The position numbers and the translations under genes were made by a program. 5,101 nt of DNA, from positions 1-5,101 of the forward strand of contig JBPEXY010000279.1 in assembly GCA_052031065.1 (NCBI GenBank). Direction: 5' to 3'. Below, piece after piece: positions 1 to 5,101 of the stretch; the first letter of the stretch is position 1, and each line of letters opens with the position of its first letter. This DNA comes from JBPEXY01 sp052031065. GTDB taxonomy: Bacteria; Pseudomonadota; Gammaproteobacteria; Immundisolibacterales; Immundisolibacteraceae. The notes under the pieces are model-generated. The model had not been told where the DNA came from. It saw only the letters and a list, made by a program, of their open reading frames with translations, and ran no database searches.

Positions 1-1607
1 GCGCAGCCCTTGTTCCTCGATCAACTACGCGGCTGCGCGTTGAAACTGGCCACGATGATTATCTGCGCCTGGGCTACAGCGTTAACCGGCCAGATTCGCT
101 GGGCGGCTGGCGACTCGATTATAGTGGCAGTCGCGACAACAGCTGGCGCGACGATGCCGGCTACAACCAGCAAAAACTAACCCTGCAGCGCTTCAACAAC
201 AGCAGTAGCTGGCAGATTCACAGCCGCCTTTCCGGCACCTGGCTGGAACAGGAAACCGCCGGTTTCGTGTTCGGTAACGAGGCCTATAAAGAACCGGGGC
301 TGCGCCGTGACAACTTCAATCCGGAGGCATTTCGAAACGCCTGGGCACTGCGTGCATCAACAGAGTTTTCAAGGGAAACGGTAGATGGGAGATGGTTTAG
401 TTTCACCCCCTATCTACGCAGTTCCAGAATGGAATTCCTGCAACATTTTTTGCCGGAGAAATCACTGGAACGGAACAGCCAGCAGAGCGCTGGACTGGTC
501 ACCTCAGTGGCCGGAAATTTTGGTCAGATTCACCGCTGGAGCTGGCACAACCAGATTGAAGTTGCTGACCTTCACCTGCAGGAAATACAACAGCAGCCGG
601 TCACCATCCCCTCAGCCTTTCTGCAGGAGACACGCCCGCCGGGCATTCATTACGATTACGACGTCAGCAGCCTGCTGGCAGCAACCCATCTCAATGTCGA
701 CTGGCAACTTGCAGAGCGATTGCGACTGGTCACCAGCGGCAGGCTTGAATCCCTCCGCTACGATTACGATAACCGCTTTCTCGACGGTAACTCGAAACCG
801 GATGGCACGCCGTGCGGTTTTGGTGGCTGTCGGTTCAGCAGACCGGCAGACCGTGATGATCACTTTAATAATATTGGTGCCAGGGTCGGACTCAACTACA
901 CCGATCACCGTCAGGCCGAATGGTATCTCAGTGGCGGTGCCGGTTTCCGACCGCCACAGGCCAATGAACTCTACCGACTACAATCGGGACAAACGGTAGC
1001 CGACCTTGATTCCGAAACCATTTACAGTCTGGAACTGGGCCAGCGCCGTCAGCTAGGGCGACTAACCTACGAGATTACACTGTTCGCGATGGATAAAGAG
1101 AACGTGATTCTGCGTGATGCTACCGGTAGCAACCTGAGTAATGGCAAAAGCCGTCACCATGGTGTTGAGGTAGCAGCCAAATGGCGCGTCACCGACCGCC
1201 AGCAGATCAGCCTGAACGCGACTCACGCCCGCCACCGGTACGATTTCGACAGCACTCTGGCTGGCGGCGAGAGCATCAAACAGGGTGACCAGATCGATAC
1301 CGCACCCGAGCATCTGGCCAATCTGCAGTGGCGCATCAACCATCCGACCGGTCGGTGGTGGCAGCTCGAAACCCAATATATGGGCAGCTACCCCCTCGAC
1401 GCAGCAAACAGCGCCCGCTATTCAGGACACCTGCTGTTTCATCTGCGTGGCGGCCTACAGTTGGCCAGTCGATCTTCTCTCAGCCTGTCAATAACCAACC
1501 TCACCAACCGCGACTATGCGGAGCGCGCAGACTTTGCCTTTGGCAACTTTCGCTACTTCCCTGGCGCACCGCGCCAGTTGCGCGTCAGCTTCAGCCAGCA
1601 GTGGTAG
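1..1607 (+). CDS. TonB-dependent outer-membrane receptor, C-terminal beta-barrel part (5' end off the window)
   Basis: This is the C-terminal part of an active-transport receptor that imports a scarce ligand (typically an iron chelate, cobalamin or similar) across the outer membrane using TonB/ExbB/ExbD energy. The frame is open from base 3 to the TAG at 1605-1607, giving about 534 visible residues, so the GTG at 267 is not the true start. The protein alternates short polar and aromatic beta-strand-like stretches with loops. It carries the barrel motif GFRPPQANELYRLQ (about 945-985) followed by DLDSE and a SLELG strand. It ends NLTNRDYAERADFAFGNF...YFPGAPRQLRVSFSQQW; the last residue, Trp, fits the terminal aromatic residue recognised by the BAM assembly machinery. 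A probable extracellular loop has a Cys pair, CGFGGC (codons at 813 and 828). The missing N-terminus should hold the signal peptide, TonB box and plug. The ligand cannot be assigned. Family call is firm; subfamily is unknown. Confidence 0.93.
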   Translation, partial: AALVPRSTTRLRVETGHDDYLRLGYSVNRPDSLGGWRLDYSGSRDNSWRDDAGYNQQKLTLQRFNNSSSWQIHSRLSGTWLEQETAGFVFGNEAYKEPGLRRDNFNPEAFRNAWALRASTEFSRETVDGRWFSFTPYLRSSRMEFLQHFLPEKSLERNSQQSAGLVTSVAGNFGQIHRWSWHNQIEVADLHLQEIQQQPVTIPSAFLQETRPPGIHYDYDVSSLLAATHLNVDWQLAERLRLVTSGRLESLRYDYDNRFLDGNSKPDGTPCGFGGCRFSRPADRDDHFNNIGARVGLNYTDHRQAEWYLSGGAGFRPPQANELYRLQSGQTVADLDSETIYSLELGQRRQLGRLTYEITLFAMDKENVILRDATGSNLSNGKSRHHGVEVAAKWRVTDRQQISLNATHARHRYDFDSTLAGGESIKQGDQIDTAPEHLANLQWRINHPTGRWWQLETQYMGSYPLDAANSARYSGHLLFHLRGGLQLASRSSLSLSITNLTNRDYAERADFAFGNFRYFPGAPRQLRVSFSQQW

Positions 1608-1763
1608 ACCCGCCTGAAACAGCCCGGTAATTTCACCTAATCCCCCTCTGTTTCTAGCTCCGTAGCGCCTGCCCGCAAACCCCCGTTCCCGACTAAAGAA
1701 TTGCGTGTAACTGCCGATCTGTTGTCATCAGTCAACTCGACGCCCTGCGGCGGAGATTTCTAA
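1608..1763. other. Intergenic gap between receptor and response-regulator gene
   Basis: The 156 bases hold no credible ORF and no stem-loop followed by a T-run, so I see no intrinsic terminator after the receptor gene. I also see no convincing sigma-70 promoter: TTGCGT at 1701-1706 lacks a usable -10 hexamer at the right distance. The response-regulator gene could therefore be co-transcribed with the receptor or have its own non-canonical promoter; the sequence does not decide. The only clear signal is the ribosome binding site at the 3' end. Confidence 0.5.
1752..1755 (+). promoter_or_regulatory. Shine-Dalgarno site GGAG for the response-regulator gene
   Basis: GGAG lies 8 bases before the ATG at 1764, which is the ideal spacing and supports that start codon. 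A small CGCC-CTGC-GGCG hairpin (1741-1752) ends on its first base, but the stem is only 4 base pairs and probably not meaningful. Confidence 0.8.
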
Positions 1764-4331
1764 ATGCAATCAATAGACCTGAACCGGGTTGAATCAGAAA
1801 AACGTAGCGTTCATTACCATGCACCCCGGATAGCCCGGGATTTCGTGCATGAATTTCGCACCAACTGCGAATCAGGTGCCCACGACACCGATCTCGATAC
1901 CGCACGAAACTACATCAATAATTCGGTCAGCTGGCTTGCTGAACTCAATCAATGTCTGAGCAGTGGACAGTTTGATACCTTTCGCAACACCCTGGAAAAC
2001 TACCAGAGCGTCTGTGACTCGTTAAAGCACGAATCCCTTTCCCTGCTTTGCACACAGACGGCGGAAATGATTTCGCTGGGTAGTCTGGAAACGGCCCAGT
2101 CTCTGCTCAGTCTGATTGAATTTGAGGACCAGCGTCTGCGGCCCGAGCTGAGGGAGCTGATTGATTCCATCGGGCAAGTTGCTGACAGCGGCGAGGATTT
2201 CCGCCACACCCGTGTCCTGATCGTCGATGATGACCTGTTCGCCCGCGAGATTGCAGCTGATCAGCTCGAAGAACACGGCTTCGAGGTGATTCTCGCGCCA
2301 TCGGGAAACCACGCGATCGATATCGTTTCGGCGGAACTCCCGGACATCGTTCTACTCGACATCGATATGCCCGGCATGGACGGGGTGGAAACCTGTCGCC
2401 ATATTCGCCAACTGCCCGCTGCCGAACACCTGCCGATCGTGATGATGGCCGGCTTCAAGGACGACTCCGCAGTCGAAAGATCCTACGAAGCAAGAGCCAC
2501 TGACTTTGTACACAAACCGATCAATTGGGCGGTATTGTTGATGCGGCTGCGCTACATCCAGCGTTCTTCATTGATTCTGTCCGACCTGATCACCACCCAA
2601 CGGCGTCTCGCCGACGCCCAGCGGATAGCCCGCATTGGCCACTGGGATAATGACCTGAAAAACAACCGACTGCTGTTGTCCGACCAGTTCTATGAAGTGG
2701 TTGGCCATCCGGTCGGCGCCTTTACCAATTTTGACGACCTGCTCGCAATCACCGACGAAGGCGATCACACCACACTGGTCGACTCCTTCTGTAATCACCA
2801 TCGCTCGCTGGTATGCGAATTCCGGATCACCACCGCAAAAGGCGAGTCTCGCGTAGTGTTACTCAAAGGCTCGGCAATCTATACCAACAACAATGAGCCC
2901 TTGTGGATGATGGGCACCATCCAGGACGTATCGGACCAACGCCGCGACCAGGAGATCATTCACCGGCTTGCCTACTATGATGACCTCACCGGCCTCTACA
3001 ACCGGGCAGCCTTTAATAAAGAGATGCAACGGGTTTTGAAACTGCACGAGCGGATGAATATTCCGGTCGCAGTACTGTTTATGGACCTGGACGGATTCAA
3101 GCGGATAAACGACTCCCTCGGTCACTACGCAGGCGACCAGCTGCTGCGCGGATTTGCAAAGCGGCTCTCCGCACACCTGCGCACTTCGGACTTAATGTAC
3201 AGCGACCTGCCGCCCACCATCGCCAGGCTGGGTGGCGACGAGTTTACCCTGATGCTCAGCGGGCTCAAGCGGCGTGAAGACGCGGCCATCGTTGCTCAGC
3301 GTATTATCGATTTTCTCAAATATCCGTTTATGCTGGAGGCAGAAACCGATGAGACCGTTACCACTTTAAAAGAAGTTTACGTCACTACCAGCATCGGCAT
3401 CTCCGTCTTCCCTGAGGACGGTTCATCGCTAGTCGAACTGCAGAAAAACGCCGACACCGCCATGTACGCGGCTAAACAGTCCGGCAAGAATGTCTACCAT
3501 TTTTACCGCGACTCGATGAACAGTGATGCACACGCGCAACTGCAGATGGAAACCCTGTTGCGCAAAGCGCTGGAAAACGGTGAATTTTCACTCGCCTACC
3601 AGCCGCAGATAGACATCAAGGACAACCGTATCGTCGGTGCTGAGGCACTATTACGTTGGCAAAATGACGAACTCGGAAACGTCTCTCCTGCCCAGTTCAT
3701 CCCCACCGCCGAAGAGACGGGATTGATTGCTCCGATTGGCGAATGGGTTCTTGAACAGGCCTGTGCGCAACTGGCTTACTGGCGCCAACAGGGCATCGAC
3801 GATCTGAAACTGGCGGTTAACCTCAGCGGCATTCAGTTTCGTCAAAGCGGCTTTGCGGAACGCGTCAGTGCCGTGCTTGAGCGTCATGCAATAACTGCTA
3901 ACAACCTGGAGCTTGAACTAACCGAAAGTATGTTGATGGAGGAGATTGAACAGGCAATCTCGACGATGAAAGCACTGAAAAAAATGGGCCTCAAACTATC
4001 GGTGGATGATTTCGGAACCGGCTACTCTTCGTTGAGTTATCTGAAGCGCTTTCCCATCGACACGCTGAAGATTGATCGCTCGTTTGTCAACGAGATTGGC
4101 ATCAACAGTAGTGGCGAAGCGATTATCAAAGCCATCATTGCAATGGGCCAAAGCCTCGGACTGCGTCTGGTCGCTGAAGGCGTAGAGCAGCTCAACCAGC
4201 TCCAGTACCTTGCCCTGCAAAGCTGTGAGGTGGTGCAGGGGTACTATTTCAGCAAACCACTGTTCGCCAAGGAGTTCCTCGAGTTCTACCATAATCAGGG
4301 AGCCCATCGGCGTTCTGCCGCTTCAGCCTAG
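1764..4331 (+). CDS. Response regulator with Hpt-like N-terminus and REC-PAS-GGDEF-EAL domains (c-di-GMP turnover)
   Basis: An 855-residue cytosolic signalling protein with no membrane segment or signal peptide. Residues ~45-135 are helical and resemble an Hpt bundle, but Glu78 falls where the phospho-His is expected. Residues ~149-266 are a REC receiver: acidic pocket D155-D157, phospho-acceptor D199 in LLDIDMPGMDG, conserved K251 before P252. The Thr/Ser switch position is Ala229. Residues ~283-393 are a PAS_3-like sensor (RIARIGHWDNDL start, MGTIQDVSDQR end). Residues ~396-580 are a diguanylate cyclase domain: DDLTGLYNR, metal ligand region D441-LD, RLGGDEF at 488-494. RTSD (473-476) looks like the product-inhibition RxxD, but 13 rather than 5 residues separate it from GGDEF. 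Residues ~592-845 are an EAL phosphodiesterase domain with E627 (EALLRW), N686, E718 and E721, D748-D749 (DDFGTGYSS), K769, E805, E808 and Q825, so it should be catalytically competent. Net cyclase or phosphodiesterase direction cannot be read from sequence. The ATG is backed by GGAG at ideal spacing. The cognate kinase is not in the window. Domain calls for REC, GGDEF and EAL are firm; PAS is likely; Hpt-like is inference. Confidence 0.96.
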   Translation: MQSIDLNRVESEKRSVHYHAPRIARDFVHEFRTNCESGAHDTDLDTARNYINNSVSWLAELNQCLSSGQFDTFRNTLENYQSVCDSLKHESLSLLCTQTAEMISLGSLETAQSLLSLIEFEDQRLRPELRELIDSIGQVADSGEDFRHTRVLIVDDDLFAREIAADQLEEHGFEVILAPSGNHAIDIVSAELPDIVLLDIDMPGMDGVETCRHIRQLPAAEHLPIVMMAGFKDDSAVERSYEARATDFVHKPINWAVLLMRLRYIQRSSLILSDLITTQRRLADAQRIARIGHWDNDLKNNRLLLSDQFYEVVGHPVGAFTNFDDLLAITDEGDHTTLVDSFCNHHRSLVCEFRITTAKGESRVVLLKGSAIYTNNNEPLWMMGTIQDVSDQRRDQEIIHRLAYYDDLTGLYNRAAFNKEMQRVLKLHERMNIPVAVLFMDLDGFKRINDSLGHYAGDQLLRGFAKRLSAHLRTSDLMYSDLPPTIARLGGDEFTLMLSGLKRREDAAIVAQRIIDFLKYPFMLEAETDETVTTLKEVYVTTSIGISVFPEDGSSLVELQKNADTAMYAAKQSGKNVYHFYRDSMNSDAHAQLQMETLLRKALENGEFSLAYQPQIDIKDNRIVGAEALLRWQNDELGNVSPAQFIPTAEETGLIAPIGEWVLEQACAQLAYWRQQGIDDLKLAVNLSGIQFRQSGFAERVSAVLERHAITANNLELELTESMLMEEIEQAISTMKALKKMGLKLSVDDFGTGYSSLSYLKRFPIDTLKIDRSFVNEIGINSSGEAIIKAIIAMGQSLGLRLVAEGVEQLNQLQYLALQSCEVVQGYYFSKPLFAKEFLEFYHNQGAHRRSAASA

Positions 4332-4438
4332 GAGCTGGAGCCCGAAAATCCAGAAAAGGCCGGCCTGGCGTTCTACCCAGCACGACGATCTCAAAACCCG
4401 ACATCTTCAGCCTGCTCTTGGTCTGTACGCGTATTCTA

Positions 4439-4498
4439 CGGCACCCACTAATCTCCCTATTGACAACTTTTGGTGTCAATTCCAGTGAGCAGGTGCCG
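4439..4498 (+). repeat. Nested, nearly concentric inverted repeat (possible structured leader or operator)
   Basis: Outer arms CGGCACC (4439-4445) and GGTGCCG (4492-4498) are a perfect 7-base inverted repeat. Just inside, CACT (4446-4449) can pair with AGTG (4484-4487). The innermost hairpin is ATTGACAAC / GGTGTCAAT (4459-4467 with 4472-4480), 8 of 9 pairs and a TTTT loop. Read as RNA it gives one elongated, bulged stem of about 19 pairs ending 51 bases before the receptor ATG. No T-run follows, so it is not a standard terminator. The function (RNA leader, operator or chance) is unknown. Confidence 0.55.
4459..4480 (+). promoter_or_regulatory. Operator-like inverted repeat TTGACA-N8-TGTCAA containing a perfect -35 hexamer
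   Basis: TTGACA at 4460-4465 equals the sigma-70 -35 consensus and is mirrored by TGTCAA at 4474-4479. At 17 bases of spacing the -10 position reads CAGTGA (4483-4488), which is poor. If it is a promoter it would probably need an activator; alternatively the dyad is the binding site of a dimeric regulator. I cannot match it to Fur, Zur or LexA sites. Low certainty. Confidence 0.3.
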
Positions 4499-4549
4499 CT
4501 AACTTCATTCATAGCATGATCCAGTCTTTACCAACAGGCACGACCGACC

Positions 4550-5101
4550 ATGACCGACCGAACCGACCCAAAACCTGTAGACAGCGCTGTTGGCACTGCC
4601 AAATCACCAGACAATAGCGACAGGCAATCAACGTGGCAGCATCTACTGTTTTTGATGATCGCTCTGTGTCTCCCGGCGTCTTTACCGGCAAGCGATCTGT
4701 CACAGCTGAAATTACTGAGTCTGGAGCAGCTGGGGAACATTGAAGTCACCATCGCCGGCAGATCGCCGCAGAAACAGCAAGATGTTGCCGCCGCCGTTCA
4801 CGTCATTTCCCGCCAACAGATCCTCAACTCCGGAGCCACCAGCGTCCCGGAGCTGCTGCGCCTGGTGCCAGGAATGCACGTGGCGCGCCTGGACAATAAC
4901 AAGTGGTCGATCGCCAGCCGCGGATTTAGTAGCCGTATTACCAACAAGTTACTGGTGATGATCGACGGCCGCTCGGTCTACAGCCCGCTGTTCGGCGGTG
5001 TGTTGTGGGACCAGCAGGGGGTTATGATTGAAGATCTGCAGCGAATAGAGATTATCCGCGGCCCCGGCGCCAGTATTTGGGGTGCCAATGCGGTCAACGG
5101 A
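4550..5101 (+). CDS. TonB-dependent outer-membrane receptor, N-terminal signal peptide and plug (3' end off the window)
   Basis: The first 184 residues of a second TonB-dependent receptor; the frame stays open to the window edge. A hydrophobic segment HLLFLMIALCLPASLPA (31-47) is a signal-peptide core with likely cleavage after an Ala near 43-47. It is preceded by an unusually long polar N-region of about 28 residues. Next come LSLEQLGN and IEVTIAG (64-70), which fits a TonB box, and then the plug: VHVISRQQI (83-91), VPELLRLVPGMHVAR (99-113), ASRGF (122-126), KLLVMIDGRSVYSPLFGGV (133-151), and ERIEIIRGPG-type DLQRIEIIRGPGASIWGANAVNG (162-184). The LxLEQLxxIEVT start and the SVY-PLF-GV segment mark a common proteobacterial plug subfamily whose ligands are mostly undetermined. 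ATG 4550 was chosen because an in-frame stop lies at 4517 and there is no other start before M36 (4655), which would leave a signal peptide without a basic N-region. The ribosome binding site is weak (AGG 4536-4538, 11-base spacing). The barrel is off the window, so it cannot be compared with the first receptor. Confidence 0.93.
   Translation, partial: MTDRTDPKPVDSAVGTAKSPDNSDRQSTWQHLLFLMIALCLPASLPASDLSQLKLLSLEQLGNIEVTIAGRSPQKQQDVAAAVHVISRQQILNSGATSVPELLRLVPGMHVARLDNNKWSIASRGFSSRITNKLLVMIDGRSVYSPLFGGVLWDQQGVMIEDLQRIEIIRGPGASIWGANAVNG

Larger units (their letters stand above)
4332..4549. other. Intergenic region upstream of the second receptor
   Basis: No credible gene lies here. An antisense frame (4249-4512) overlaps the end of the EAL gene and its protein resembles nothing I recognise, so it is omitted. 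Just after the stop codon there is a 10-base perfect palindrome AGGCCGGCCT (4357-4366), but it has no loop and no T-run, so it is not a convincing terminator. The downstream half contains the nested inverted repeat described separately. The region is the natural place for the promoter and regulatory sites of the second receptor. I see no Fur-like GATAATGAT box. Confidence 0.55.

Noticed and set aside
267..269. GTG at 267 as the start of the first receptor.
   Set aside because: The same frame is open from the left edge and the residues before 267 have the same beta-barrel character, so the gene starts outside the window.
648..770. Repeated TACGATTACGA strings in the first receptor.
   Set aside because: Two short copies that encode YDYD in barrel strands; explained by codon use in similar peptides, not by a DNA repeat element.
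1701..1729. TTGCGT as a -35 box for the response-regulator gene.
   Set aside because: The hexamer at 17-base spacing is GTCATC, which does not resemble TATAAT.
4357..4366. AGGCCGGCCT palindrome as terminator of the response-regulator gene.
   Set aside because: No loop-forming spacer and no T-run downstream; a 10-base palindrome in GC-rich DNA is common.
4249..4512. Antisense 87-residue open frame across the end of the EAL gene and the intergenic region.
   Set aside because: It overlaps the well-supported EAL coding end, has no recognisable domain and no sign of a ribosome binding site that I could support.
4472..4515. Resemblance to a cobalamin riboswitch core: GGTG..AATTCC....CCGCTAACT before a TonB-dependent receptor.
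   Set aside because: The GGGAA segment upstream of GGTG is absent, GGTG-to-TCC spacing has an extra base, there is no recognisable B12 box, and only about 35 bases remain before the ATG. Too incomplete to call; an Rfam cobalamin-model search would settle it.

Overview
The window looks like a chromosomal stretch from a Gram-negative bacterium, most likely a gammaproteobacterium. The evidence is two outer-membrane TonB-dependent receptors, a large multidomain cyclic-di-GMP signalling protein, moderately GC-rich codon use and a consensus Shine-Dalgarno site. The exact taxon cannot be read from the sequence. All three recognisable genes lie on the + strand.

Left part (1-1607): the C-terminal 534 or so residues of a TonB-dependent receptor. 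This is nearly the whole beta-barrel; its signal peptide and plug lie off the left edge. A gap of 156 bases follows, with no clear terminator and a good ribosome binding site just before the next start.

Middle (1764-4331): a complete 855-residue soluble response regulator. Its order is an Hpt-like helical N-terminus, REC, PAS, GGDEF and EAL. The GGDEF signature and all the expected EAL catalytic residues are intact, so it could make and/or degrade c-di-GMP. Three details are unusual: a probable Hpt fold with Glu where the phospho-His should be, Ala at the REC Thr/Ser switch position, and an 8-residue insertion that moves the RxxD inhibitory-site motif away from GGDEF.

Right part (4332-5101): a 217-base intergenic region contains an almost concentric nested inverted repeat (4439-4498), whose core is TTGACA-N8-TGTCAA. 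It is followed by the first 184 residues of a second TonB-dependent receptor (signal peptide, TonB box, plug), which runs off the right edge.

The layout is receptor, c-di-GMP response regulator, receptor. It suggests, as inference only, that nutrient uptake across the outer membrane is linked to a phosphorelay and c-di-GMP output. No histidine kinase, TonB/ExbBD genes, RNA genes, mobile elements or CRISPR arrays are visible. Nothing here proves a new system; the most unusual features are the architecture of the middle protein and the structured leader before the second receptor.
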